Shown: piece after piece, positions 19,242-27,916 of the stretch
Numbering within the stretch: the first letter of the stretch is position 1
How the letters are laid out: the number at the start of each line of letters is the position of its first letter
NCBI RefSeq assembly: GCF_002080455.1
Contig: NZ_CP020555.1
Coordinates: 6,686,501 to 6,750,500 of the forward strand
Origin: Streptomyces sp. Sge12
Lineage (GTDB): Bacteria > Actinomycetota > Actinomycetes > Streptomycetales > Streptomycetaceae
DNA length: 64,000 nt
Direction: 5' to 3'
Made by a program: the position numbers and the translations under genes
The notes under the pieces: model-generated
Told to the model about the DNA's origin: nothing
The model's database searches: none
What the model saw: the letters and a program-made list of their open reading frames with translations, nothing else

Positions 19242-20510
19242 TCATGCGGCCGCGTCCCCGGCCGGCAGCCGAGGTGCGGAGGGTCTGACGGTCAGGCCGC
19301 GCACGCCGGCGCTGCACAGCGCGAGGCCGGTGGCCGTGACGACCAGTACGGCACCGGCCACCAGCGTGGTGTCGATGCCCACGTGGAGCGCGATCGGGCC
19401 GGCCGCCACCTCGCCGATCGGGATGGCCACGAACGAGCCGAGCGCGTCGTAGGAGTACACGCGGGCGAGTCGCTCGGGAGGAATGTTCTCCTGGAGGGAC
19501 ACGTCCCAGGCGACCGCGAGTTGTTCGAGCGCCACACCGTTGATGAACATCGCGACCAGCAGCAGCGCCGTGTGCGAGGTGGTCGCGAGGGCGAGCAGCG
19601 GCACCGCCTCGAACGCGCCGACGGCCGCCCCGATCCGCAGGGCGTGCCGGGGCTGGGTGCGGGCCGCGATGATGCCGCCCGCGAACGCGCCCGCCGTCTG
19701 TGCGGCGAGCAGCAGCCCCCAGGTGGTCCGGCCGAAGGACTGGTCGGCGAGGGTGGGCCCGAGGACCTGCAGTCCGCCGGCGACCACCGCGTTGATGACC
19801 AGGAACTGGAGCACCACGACCCACACCCAGGAACGGGAGGTGAACTCCGACCAGCCCTCCCGCAGTTCGGCCAGCGGCCGGGCCGGTCCGCCCGCCGCCG
19901 CCGGCGCCTTCGCCACCCGCAGTCCGGCGAAGCTCAGCCCCGCCAGCAGGAAGACCGCCGCGTTGACGGCGATGCCCCAGCCCGGTCCCGCGAAGCCGAC
20001 GACGATCCCGCCGGTCGAGGCACCGAGCACCATGCCCGCGTTCACGGCCATCCGGACCAGCGCGTTGGCGGGCCGGATCATGTCGGACGGCACGGTCTGC
20101 GGTACGAGGGCGGCGGCCGCGGGCAGCGAGACCGCCGACACCATCCCGTTGATGACGCTGATGACGACCAGGACCGGGATCGACGCGAAGCCCAGCAGCA
20201 CGCTCGCCGCGATCACCGCCTGGGCGAGCCCGGCGGCCACGCTCGACCCCTGGAGCACCAGCCGGCGCGGCAGCCGGTCCGCGATCACGCCGCCGAACAG
20301 CAGCAGCGCCACATTGGCCACCGACCGCGCCCCGACGACGATCCCCAGGTCGATCAGCGAGCCCGTCAGGTCGAGCACCGCGAAGGAGAGCACGATCGGG
20401 GCCATGGCGTTGGCGAAGTACGTGGCCATGCGGCCGCCCGCCAGGCAGCGGAAGTTCCGGTGCCGCAGCGGGTCGCGCAGCGTGGGTGCCCGGGTGCCGT
20501 CGACGCTCAC
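19242..20510 (-). CDS. MFS exporter in the amiclenomycin block
   Basis: 422 residues, about 12 membrane segments, with GGVIADRLPRRLVL as the MFS loop between helices 2 and 3. It resembles the exporter at 5326-6603 in overall type but is not a close copy. The GTG start at 20510 overlaps the ATP-grasp stop (GTGA), so it is translated with the peptide-forming genes, which suggests export of the stravidin-type peptide and a share in self-protection. The direction of transport is inferred from context. Confidence 0.85.
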   Translation of the reverse strand: MSVDGTRAPTLRDPLRHRNFRCLAGGRMATYFANAMAPIVLSFAVLDLTGSLIDLGIVVGARSVANVALLLFGGVIADRLPRRLVLQGSSVAAGLAQAVIAASVLLGFASIPVLVVISVINGMVSAVSLPAAAALVPQTVPSDMIRPANALVRMAVNAGMVLGASTGGIVVGFAGPGWGIAVNAAVFLLAGLSFAGLRVAKAPAAAGGPARPLAELREGWSEFTSRSWVWVVVLQFLVINAVVAGGLQVLGPTLADQSFGRTTWGLLLAAQTAGAFAGGIIAARTQPRHALRIGAAVGAFEAVPLLALATTSHTALLLVAMFINGVALEQLAVAWDVSLQENIPPERLARVYSYDALGSFVAIPIGEVAAGPIALHVGIDTTLVAGAVLVVTATGLALCSAGVRGLTVRPSAPRLPAGDAAA

Positions 20511-21868
20511 TGCCGGACCGTCGGACTCTCCACGATCAGCACGCTGTTGGAGGCAGCGCCCTGATGCGTGTTGATGAGTTCACCGGGCTTGGGCGTGGCG
20601 TGCCGGACGTAGATGCCCGACAGCGCCCGGCCGTACATCATCGGTCCCAGCACGCAGGGCACGGCGGCGCTGCGGATCTCACCGGTGGTGTCGTGCGCGA
20701 ACTCCAGGGCGACGAGGTCGGCTTCCACCACCCGCTGGAGGATGTGGTCGCCCGATCCGGCGGCCCGCAGCACCAGCTCCCGCCATTCCTCCTCGGTCAC
20801 CGAGCGGCCCATGGTCACCCCGGCGCCCCCGTACCCGTCCCCGGGCTTGAGCACCAGGGAGGTCCGGTCCCCGCCGAGGGCATCGGCCGTCGCCATCGTG
20901 GTGTGCGGCACGTGGCGGCGTACGAAGTCCCGGTCGGCCGGGTCCAGCAGGTCCAGGTCCTCCCAGAGCCAGGCCAGCAGCCGCTTGTCGCTGACGGGGC
21001 TGGTCGCCTCCGGGGTGTACATCCGAGCCGTGCCCGCCCGCAGGGCCCCGCCCAGGGCGTCGAGCCCCGGGCCCGCCTGCTCGACGGGCAGGAAGAGCCG
21101 GAACACCCCGTGCACGACCTGCTCGCCGGCGCGCAGCCGCTGCCGGTCGTCGAGGGCCAGCCGGTCGAGCGGGTACCCGACGACGGTGATGCCGTGCGCC
21201 TTGCCCCGCTCGCCCATGGGGGCGAGGAAGGAGATGAAGTCGTCCAGGTCGGCCAGGTAGTCGAGGCCGTCCTCGCGGAAGACGGGGACCGCGAGCGTGC
21301 TGCCGTCGGCCAGACCGAGGAAGGAGACCAGCTCGGTGAAGAACGCGTCGACCGCGGACGGCGGGGTCCGCAGCGGGCCCACGGGCACCTGCGCACCGGC
21401 CCCGGCCGGATCGGCGTACACCTCCTGGAACTGTGCGGCGATCAGGTCGGCCTCGATGGCCCCGCCGATCGCCCCGTCGATGTTGAGCTCGACGACCTTG
21501 GGCACGCCGCGCTCGACCATCACGTCGGCGCGGAGGGATGTCAGCAGGTGCGGGCCCAGCGGCTCCGCCGGATCCAGCAGAGGGAACTGCTCCCGCGGCA
21601 TGGAGAGGGCGGCCAGCAGCCCACCGGCCGTGGTCACCCGGCGCAGGCAGGCGTCGAGCACCAGGCCCGCCGCGCGGTCCGCCACCGCGCCGACCAGCTC
21701 GTACGCCTCGGCGCCCAGCATCAGGGGCCGGGTGGGGCACCAGGAGTCCGCGAGACGCGGCACCCCTGTGTGCGCCCGGCGCCAGTGCTCCCGGCCGAGC
21801 GCGTCGATCCGTGCGCGCACCTCCCCGGGGAGGGTGTCGTACAGATCGACGACGAGGGCCCCGCTCAT
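20507..21868 (-). CDS. ATP-grasp ligase, candidate peptide-bond-forming enzyme
   Basis: 453 residues. ATP-grasp enzymes join a carboxylate, via acyl phosphate, to an amine. The C-terminal half shows the nucleotide-binding loop LVLKPGDGYGGAGVTMG and the late segment INTHQGAASNS. The N-terminal half has VVELNIDGAIGGAIEADLI, an arrangement like circularly permuted ATP-grasp enzymes (glutathionylspermidine-synthase-like). In this block it is the best candidate for coupling amiclenomycin to another amino acid. The ATG at 21868 overlaps the aminotransferase stop (ATGA). Family is fairly sure; substrates are inferred. Confidence 0.8.
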   Translation of the reverse strand: MSGALVVDLYDTLPGEVRARIDALGREHWRRAHTGVPRLADSWCPTRPLMLGAEAYELVGAVADRAAGLVLDACLRRVTTAGGLLAALSMPREQFPLLDPAEPLGPHLLTSLRADVMVERGVPKVVELNIDGAIGGAIEADLIAAQFQEVYADPAGAGAQVPVGPLRTPPSAVDAFFTELVSFLGLADGSTLAVPVFREDGLDYLADLDDFISFLAPMGERGKAHGITVVGYPLDRLALDDRQRLRAGEQVVHGVFRLFLPVEQAGPGLDALGGALRAGTARMYTPEATSPVSDKRLLAWLWEDLDLLDPADRDFVRRHVPHTTMATADALGGDRTSLVLKPGDGYGGAGVTMGRSVTEEEWRELVLRAAGSGDHILQRVVEADLVALEFAHDTTGEIRSAAVPCVLGPMMYGRALSGIYVRHATPKPGELINTHQGAASNSVLIVESPTVRQ

Positions 21869-22776
21869 CCCGCCGACACCCACTTCGCGTAGCCGGGCAG
21901 CAGCCCCAGCTCGGCCTGCCGGTAGGTCCGTACGAGCTCCGCCACCACCGGGTTGTCCGTGTCGAACACGGCCGCGTCCACGCTCCGTACGGGGCGCACG
22001 CCACCGGCGGTGCTCGCCACGCACAGCGCGTCGCAGGCCAGCAGGTCCGCCGGGGCCAGCGGGCCGCGGTCCACCGCGTACCCGAGGTCGCCGGCCAGCT
22101 CGATGACCGAGGCCAGGGTGATCCCGTCCAGTGCGGCGGGCGAGTCGGGCACCAGCAGGGTGCGGCCGCGCACCCCGAAGACGTTCTGCACGGTGCACTC
22201 GGCGACCGCTCCGGTGTCGTCCAGCATCAGCGCGTCGTCGCAGCCGCGCTGCTGGGCGTCCAGCCAGGCGATCCTGGAATTGAGGTAGCCGGCCGACACC
22301 TTCGCCTTGGTCGGGAAGGCGTGCGGGCTCAGCCGGGCCACCTCGGACAGGGCCAGCCGGGGCTGCTGCGCGCGGATCACCGCGTCGAAGCCCGAGACGT
22401 CGAAGGCCAGGACCGCCACCTGGGCCTGCGCGCCGGGCGCGGCCAGGCCGAGCACCCCGTCGCCGAGGAAGGCGAGGGGACGCAGGTAGGCCCGGCGCAG
22501 CCCGTTGGCGGTCAGCGTCTCGTGACAGGCGGCGGCGAGCTCGGCGGGGGACTGCGCGAGCGAGGTCCCCACCAGGCGGCAGGACTCGGCGAACCGGGTC
22601 ATGTGCTCCTGGAGCCGGAAGATGTGGTGGCCCTCGTCCCCGGAGGGGAAGGCGGAGATGCCCTCGAAGACACAGAGTCCGTAGTGGAGGCTGTGGTTGG
22701 CGAGGGTCAGCGCGGTGTCGCCGGCGGGGACGATGCCGCCCTGCCACCACATGAGCTTCGCTGGTTCGTTCATCAT
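21865..22776 (-). CDS. Class IV PLP aminotransferase (BCAT-like)
   Basis: 303 residues. It resembles branched-chain and D-amino-acid transaminases: HSLHYGLCVFEGI at the start, the PLP lysine in FPTKAKVSAGYLNSR, and AECTVQNVFGV where the family has the conserved Glu-Asn segment. It would transaminate the homologated 2-oxo acid to amiclenomycin, as the last step after the LeuB-like enzyme. Two ATGs lie in tandem (22776 and 22773); the first gives an ATGA overlap with the upstream stop. A housekeeping IlvE role is less likely given the position inside this block. Confidence 0.85.
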   Translation of the reverse strand: MMNEPAKLMWWQGGIVPAGDTALTLANHSLHYGLCVFEGISAFPSGDEGHHIFRLQEHMTRFAESCRLVGTSLAQSPAELAAACHETLTANGLRRAYLRPLAFLGDGVLGLAAPGAQAQVAVLAFDVSGFDAVIRAQQPRLALSEVARLSPHAFPTKAKVSAGYLNSRIAWLDAQQRGCDDALMLDDTGAVAECTVQNVFGVRGRTLLVPDSPAALDGITLASVIELAGDLGYAVDRGPLAPADLLACDALCVASTAGGVRPVRSVDAAVFDTDNPVVAELVRTYRQAELGLLPGYAKWVSAG

Positions 22777-23846
22777 CGGTCCTTGTCGTGCCGGGCGATC
22801 GCCCGGCAAATCAGATCGCCCACCTCGTCGGTGCGTGCGGTGCCGCCCAGATCGGGTGTCAGCAGGTCCCCGCGCAGTACCTCGTCGACGGCGCCTTCCA
22901 CGGCGCGGTGCGCCGCGCGCAGCCCCATCCGGTCCAGCATCAGGGAGTAACTCATCACCGAGGCCAGCGGATTGGCCCGGCCCGTGCCGGCGATGTCCGG
23001 CGCGCTGCCGTGCACCGCCTCGAAGACGCCGAAGAACGAGGTGTCCTGGGGGTCGTAGCTCGCCGACGGCGCGACCCCGAGCCCGCCCGCGAGCATGGAG
23101 GCCTCGTCGCTGAGGATGTCCCCGAAGAGGTTGCTCGCCACCACCACGTCGAACCGGGCCGGATTGCGGATCAGCTCCATGGCCGCGGCGTCGACGTACA
23201 GGTGGTCGCACTCCACGTCCGGGTAGGACGCGGCGAGGGCACGGAAGCGGCCCTGCCACAGCGGGCCGGCGCTCGGCATCGCGTTGCTCTTGTCCACCAG
23301 GGTGAGCCGGTGGCGCGGGCGGGAGCGGGCGAGCTCGAAGGCGGCCGTGAGGGCCCGGTCCACGGCCCACCGGGTGTGCACCCCGACCTCCATGGCGACA
23401 TGGCCGGGACGGCCGCCGCGGACCGTGCCGCCGGCCCCCACGTACACGTCCTCCGTGTTCTCCCGCACCACGACCAGGTCCACGTCCCCGACCTCGCGCA
23501 CGTGCTTGAGGGGGCAGTGGGCCAGGGTGCGCAGCCGGACCGGGCGCAGGTTCACGCTCAGTTCGAGCTGTTGGCGCAGCCCGCCGATGATCCGGATCGC
23601 GTGCCGGTTGTCCGGTACGCGCGGGTCGCCGAGCGCGCCGAGCAGCACCGCGCCGTAGGCCCTGCCGATCGCGGGGATGTCGATCTCCACGTCCCCGTGC
23701 TCGAGGAACCAGTCGGCGCTGTAGGGCAGTACCTCGGTCTTCAGCCCCGTACCGAAGACGTCCTCGACCACGGCGTGCACCTTCAGCACCTCGGCCATGA
23801 CCTCGGGGCCGATGCCGTCTCCGGGGATGACCGCGAGGGTACTCAT
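22773..23846 (-). CDS. Isopropylmalate/homoisocitrate dehydrogenase-like enzyme (LeuB family)
   Basis: 357 residues. The family oxidises and decarboxylates a 3-substituted malate using NAD(P). PGDGIGPEV is the opening motif, VVRENTEDVYVG the central substrate-recognition helix, and FGDILSDEASMLAGGLG with EAVHGSAPDIAG the metal and nucleotide sites. RENTE is closer to isocitrate/homoisocitrate-type members than to classical LeuB, which fits a non-leucine substrate. Here it should finish one-carbon extension of the cyclohexadienyl oxo acid. The ATG at 23846 overlaps the LeuCD stop. Confidence 0.87.
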   Translation of the reverse strand: MSTLAVIPGDGIGPEVMAEVLKVHAVVEDVFGTGLKTEVLPYSADWFLEHGDVEIDIPAIGRAYGAVLLGALGDPRVPDNRHAIRIIGGLRQQLELSVNLRPVRLRTLAHCPLKHVREVGDVDLVVVRENTEDVYVGAGGTVRGGRPGHVAMEVGVHTRWAVDRALTAAFELARSRPRHRLTLVDKSNAMPSAGPLWQGRFRALAASYPDVECDHLYVDAAAMELIRNPARFDVVVASNLFGDILSDEASMLAGGLGVAPSASYDPQDTSFFGVFEAVHGSAPDIAGTGRANPLASVMSYSLMLDRMGLRAAHRAVEGAVDEVLRGDLLTPDLGGTARTDEVGDLICRAIARHDKDR

Positions 23847-25870
23847 CCGGCCGACGCCTCCGCCCGGACCTGCTCCCCGGCGTACGCCACGAGGCCGCCC
23901 GCGGTCAGCAGCTCGCGCTCGAACGCGGAGGGCGGGGTGATCGGTGCGGAGGTGCCCCGGGTCACGTTGACCAGTTCGCCGCGCTCGTCGTCGACGACCA
24001 GCCGGTCGCCCTCCCGGATCTCGTACGCGAAGTCCCCGACCTCGACCAGCCGCAGGCCGATGTTGAGGGCGTTGCGGAAGAAGATCCGCGCGAAGCTGTG
24101 CGCGACGACGAAGGGCGCGCCCGAGGCCTTGATGCCCATGGGGGCGTTCTCCCGGGAGGAGCCGCAGCCGAAGTTCATCCCGCCGACGATCACCGAGCCG
24201 CTCAGGTCGTGCCCGGCGGCCGCGTAGTGGTCCAGGAACGGCTGGTTGCCCGCGTGGGCCATGATGTGCTTCTTGTACTCGGCCGGGTCGGGTATCTGGC
24301 AGAAGACGCCCGGCAGGATCACATCGGTGTTGATGTGGTCGCCGAAGACCCAGGCCAGGCTTCCGGTGCCGGCCGCCGCGGCCGGGTCCGGCGCCGCCTT
24401 GGGCGCATCGTCCGCCGAGTCGGCCAGGGGCGCCCGTCCCTCGCGCGCCGCGTGGAGCGCGAACAGCTCCTCGATACCGGCGCGCACCGCTGCCTCGTCG
24501 GCGTAGTAGTCGCCGCGGTCGCCGATGGGGGCGAGCATGCCGGTCAGCGCCGCCCGCGCCGCGATGGCGGGACTGGCCAGGACGACACTGGCGTCCACGT
24601 CGCCGCAGCGGCCGCGGAAGTTGCGGTTGGAGGTGAAGATCGCGACCTCGCCCTTGCCGAGCACACCGGACTTGATGCCGATGCAGGGCCCGCAGCTGGA
24701 GGACTCCACGTAGCAGCCGGCCTCCAGCAGCACGTCGATGAGGCCCTCCTTCATCGCCGCCCGGTAGGCCTTCTGGGAGGCCGGGATGACGATGGTCCGC
24801 ACCCCCTCCTTGACGCGCTTGCCCCGCAGGACGTCCGCGACGACCCGCAGGTCCTCCAGATGCCCGTTGGTGCAGGAGCCGATGAAGACCTGGTCGACCG
24901 GGATCTCGCCGTTCGCGTCGGCCCGCCGGGCCAGCGGCGCCACCCCGGTCATCAGGTCCGCACGGCCCTCGTACTCGTCCCAGTGGCGCAGCAGGTGCTG
25001 CAACTGGTGCGTGCCGACGGCGTTGTCGGGGGAGAACGGCAGCGCGACGGTGGGCTCGATCAGGCCCAGGTCGACGTCGATCACGTCGACGTACTCGGCG
25101 TCGTCCTCGTCGATGGCGAAGGTCGGGTAGGCGACCTCGTCGCCCAGGTAGTCGGCGAGCACCCCGTCCGTGGGGAACAGGCCGTACTTGGCACCCATCT
25201 CCACCGCCATGTTGCTCAGCGACAGCCGGTCGGTGATCGCCAGGGAGGCGAGGCCGGGGCCGCCGAACTCCAGGCTGCGGTAGACCGCGCCGTGCACCCC
25301 GATCAGGCCGCACAGGTACAGTGCCACGTCCTTGCCCTGCACGTGCGGGCGCAGGCTCCCGCGGAAGCGGACCAGGGTCGCCTCGGGCACCCGCATCCAG
25401 ACGCTGCCCCGGACCAGCGCCATGGCCAGGTCGGTGGAGCCGATGCCGGTGGCGAGGGAGCCGATCGCGCCCGCGGTGCAGCTGTGCGAATCGGCGCCGA
25501 CCGCCACGTCGCCGGGGCGGATCAGCCCCTGCTCGATGAGGATCTTGTGCTGGATGCCGCCGTCGTAGCCGACGTCGAAGACCTTGATGCCGTGCTCCCG
25601 GGCGAACCGGCGCAGCTCGACGAGGATCGAGGCCATCGAAGCGGTGTGGGTGGGGACGACGTGGTCGAAGACGAAAGCCGTCCGCTCCCGCTGTGCGGCG
25701 AGGCCGGCGGCGATGTACTCGTCGCTGAAGCCGGAGTCCCGCAGGATGTCCAGGGCCCACTTGACGGTCATCTCGCTGCCCCAGCACAGGTCGAACGGCA
25801 GGTCCACGACCTCGCCGGTGCTGACGGGACGGCCGAGTTTGTGCTCGAAGAGCTGGCGTACGAGTGTCAT
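23843..25870 (-). CDS. Fused LeuC-LeuD aconitase-family isomerase
   Basis: 675 residues combining what are usually two subunits. Residues 1 to about 470 are LeuC-like: ADSHSCTAGAIG, the cluster-binding FIGSCTNGHLEDL and the CGPC motif, giving three Cys ligands for a [4Fe-4S] cluster. A linker rich in Ala, Asp and Pro (about 480-510) leads to a LeuD-like swivelling domain with FGDHINTDVILPG and GGMNFGCGSSREN. The enzyme would isomerise the 2-alkylmalate made by the LeuA-like synthase to the 3-alkyl isomer. The ATG at 25870 overlaps the upstream stop. The reading frame continues far upstream, but that part runs through another gene and is not used. Confidence 0.9.
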   Translation of the reverse strand: MTLVRQLFEHKLGRPVSTGEVVDLPFDLCWGSEMTVKWALDILRDSGFSDEYIAAGLAAQRERTAFVFDHVVPTHTASMASILVELRRFAREHGIKVFDVGYDGGIQHKILIEQGLIRPGDVAVGADSHSCTAGAIGSLATGIGSTDLAMALVRGSVWMRVPEATLVRFRGSLRPHVQGKDVALYLCGLIGVHGAVYRSLEFGGPGLASLAITDRLSLSNMAVEMGAKYGLFPTDGVLADYLGDEVAYPTFAIDEDDAEYVDVIDVDLGLIEPTVALPFSPDNAVGTHQLQHLLRHWDEYEGRADLMTGVAPLARRADANGEIPVDQVFIGSCTNGHLEDLRVVADVLRGKRVKEGVRTIVIPASQKAYRAAMKEGLIDVLLEAGCYVESSSCGPCIGIKSGVLGKGEVAIFTSNRNFRGRCGDVDASVVLASPAIAARAALTGMLAPIGDRGDYYADEAAVRAGIEELFALHAAREGRAPLADSADDAPKAAPDPAAAAGTGSLAWVFGDHINTDVILPGVFCQIPDPAEYKKHIMAHAGNQPFLDHYAAAGHDLSGSVIVGGMNFGCGSSRENAPMGIKASGAPFVVAHSFARIFFRNALNIGLRLVEVGDFAYEIREGDRLVVDDERGELVNVTRGTSAPITPPSAFERELLTAGGLVAYAGEQVRAEASAG

Positions 25871-27114
25871 CGCAGAACGCGTCCATCCTGGTTGCCGAGA
25901 AGCTGTTTCTTGAGGCAGTCGAAGACGGCGACGTACGGCTCGATCCGCCGCTGCGCCGCAGGTGAGGAGAACCGGATCCAGCCGCGCACCGCCGCCGGAC
26001 GGCAGCCGCGCAGCCGCTTCGCGTCCGCCGAACCCATGCCGTAGGCGATGCGGTGTGCGTCTCCGCCGACAGCCAGTTCGACGAGGTGGTAGAAGACGAG
26101 GTTGAAGTAGGAGTAGGTGGCCCCGACGGCGGCGTCGTCGAAACCGAGGAACTTGGGGTGCAGGACGCCGCCCGCCTCGAGGCACAGCAGGAAGCCGCCG
26201 AAGTCGGCTCCCTCCGTCTCCTCGCGGCGCACCACGTACAGCGCGGGACCCAGTCGCGGCGCGGCGACGAGCGCGGTGAACAGCCGCTCCATCGCCGCCC
26301 GGTCGACCGGCAGCCCGTACTTCTTCTGCTGGCCCTCGGAGAGTTCGGCGCAGCGGGCGAGCACCGCCGGGTCCGGGTCCGTGATCCGCTCGACCCGCAT
26401 CCCGCCCTCGGCGAACTTGCGGATCTCGGCCCGGGCGACATTGCGGCGCTTGCGTTCCAAGGTGCCCAGGTACTCCTCCAGGGAGGTGCTGGGCCCGGTG
26501 TCGAGGTCGTACTCCAGGTCGGAGAGGAACTCCAGGTAGCCGTGGTCGGCGAGGGCGCGGTGCAGGTCCTCGTCCGCGCCGGACTCCCACAGGAAGGACT
26601 GCGAGGGGACCGCCTCGTCCCGGCAGAACGCCTCGACCCCGCTCAGCAGTTCGCCGATTGCGGCCCGCCGGTCGATGCCCGGCAGCGTGAGCACCCCGCT
26701 CGCGTACCCGTAGGGACTGGTCATCACGAGCGCCGGATAGCCGGACGCCCGCGTGTGGCCGGCCTCCGTGCGCACGACGGCGGCGAGCAGGGCCGCCGCC
26801 TCGGCGGACTCCTGCGGCGACCGGTCGCGGCCCAGGGCCTGCGTGAGGTGGTCGATCTCGTACTCGCCGAAGAGCGCACCCGTCGGATCGTGGTACGGGA
26901 AGGCGTCCGGGTCCCGGACCAGCAGACCCTGCACCGCGGCCACGGTCCGCTCCCCGTCCCGCAGCAGGAACAGGACCAGCTCGAAGCCGAAGCACTCCTC
27001 GACCGCGCTCAGCCAGTCGTGGGAGAGGTACACCTGCGCCGGGGGGACCAGCGCGTCCCACTCCTCGCGGCCCACATCCGCCGCCGACCGTACGACGACG
27101 ACCTCAGTTCCCAC
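25867..27114 (-). CDS. FemAB/GNAT-fold transferase (Acetyltransf_6-like)
   Basis: 415 residues, no signal peptide. The segment ERKRRNVARAEIRKFAEGG (about 210-228) and the YSYFNLVFYHL helix resemble FemAB-type aminoacyl transferases and the GNAT group sometimes labelled BioF2-like; that label has no link to biotin. FemAB proteins add amino acids from aminoacyl-tRNA, so it may form one peptide bond of the product. It could instead be an acyltransferase. The start is GTG at 27114, overlapping the methyltransferase by 11 bp. Family call moderate; function inferred from position. Confidence 0.65.
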   Translation of the reverse strand: MGTEVVVVRSAADVGREEWDALVPPAQVYLSHDWLSAVEECFGFELVLFLLRDGERTVAAVQGLLVRDPDAFPYHDPTGALFGEYEIDHLTQALGRDRSPQESAEAAALLAAVVRTEAGHTRASGYPALVMTSPYGYASGVLTLPGIDRRAAIGELLSGVEAFCRDEAVPSQSFLWESGADEDLHRALADHGYLEFLSDLEYDLDTGPSTSLEEYLGTLERKRRNVARAEIRKFAEGGMRVERITDPDPAVLARCAELSEGQQKKYGLPVDRAAMERLFTALVAAPRLGPALYVVRREETEGADFGGFLLCLEAGGVLHPKFLGFDDAAVGATYSYFNLVFYHLVELAVGGDAHRIAYGMGSADAKRLRGCRPAAVRGWIRFSSPAAQRRIEPYVAVFDCLKKQLLGNQDGRVLR

Positions 27115-27916
27115 GGACGTCCACGCCCTTCGTGGCGACCGCGATCAGGCGCTCGGCCCGGTGGTCGTAGGGCCCGCCGTCGTAGTCCCCGTGGAACCGC
27201 ACGTCGGTGAAACCGGCGGCCCCCAGCATGTCCCGCAGCTCGCCGGCGCTGTAGAGGAACAGCGTCATCGAACCGGTCGCCGCGCGCGAACCCTCGATCG
27301 AGTACCAGTCGCTGCGCAGCCGGGTCCAGTCGTCGAGCACCGTGTCGCGCTGCACGAGCACCTTCCCGTCCCGCTCGGAGAGGGACACGCGCTCGTCCAG
27401 CCTCGCGAGGATCTCCTTGCCGACGACGTCGATCAGCAGGGTCCCGCCCGGCGCGAGGCTGGCGTGGGTGTTGCGCAGCACCTGCACGTTGTCCTCGTGC
27501 CGGTCGTAGTACCCGAACGACGTGAACATGTTGACGACGGCGTCGAACGCCCCCGGCTCGGCGAAGCCGAGCATCTCCGCCTCCACGAACCGGGCCTCGA
27601 CGCCGGCCTCCCGGCAGTGCGTCCGGGCGCGCGAGAGCAGCGGGGCGCTGAGGTCCACCCCGGTGACCGCGTGGCCCGCGCGGGCCAGCGGCACGGTGAA
27701 CAGGCCCGGCCCGCAGCACAGGTCGAGCACGCGCGAACCGGCCGGGAAGCGGAACAGCGGGGACCCTTCCACGATGCGCACCGCCTGCGCGGCACGCTCC
27801 GGGGAGAAGAGGTGCGGATAGAAGTCGTTCCAGAACGCCTGGTCCTCGAACCAGGCGGAGGAGTCCCGATCCGATGCCTGTTCCTGTGCCTGTGCCTGTG
27901 CCTGCTCCGTGCTCAT
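27104..27916 (-). CDS. SAM-dependent methyltransferase
   Basis: 270 residues, class I fold. The SAM site reads VLDLCCGPGLFTVPLA, followed by an acidic end of strand 2 (GVDLS) and VVNMFTSFGYY. Its N terminus is a Gln-Ala repeat (QAQAQAQEQA) coded by a short 6-nt tandem repeat, probably unstructured. I recall stravidins carrying an N-methyl group, and this enzyme is the obvious candidate for it. ATG at 27916 overlaps the LeuA-like stop (ATGA). The methyl acceptor (N or O) cannot be read from sequence. Confidence 0.85.
   Translation of the reverse strand: MSTEQAQAQAQEQASDRDSSAWFEDQAFWNDFYPHLFSPERAAQAVRIVEGSPLFRFPAGSRVLDLCCGPGLFTVPLARAGHAVTGVDLSAPLLSRARTHCREAGVEARFVEAEMLGFAEPGAFDAVVNMFTSFGYYDRHEDNVQVLRNTHASLAPGGTLLIDVVGKEILARLDERVSLSERDGKVLVQRDTVLDDWTRLRSDWYSIEGSRAATGSMTLFLYSAGELRDMLGAAGFTDVRFHGDYDGGPYDHRAERLIAVATKGVDVRGN

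Noticed and set aside
26441..27061. Extension of the LeuCD reading frame upstream to 27061
   Set aside because: The upstream part runs through the FemAB-like gene in another frame and lacks motifs; the ATG at 25870 with its ATGA overlap is the clear start.
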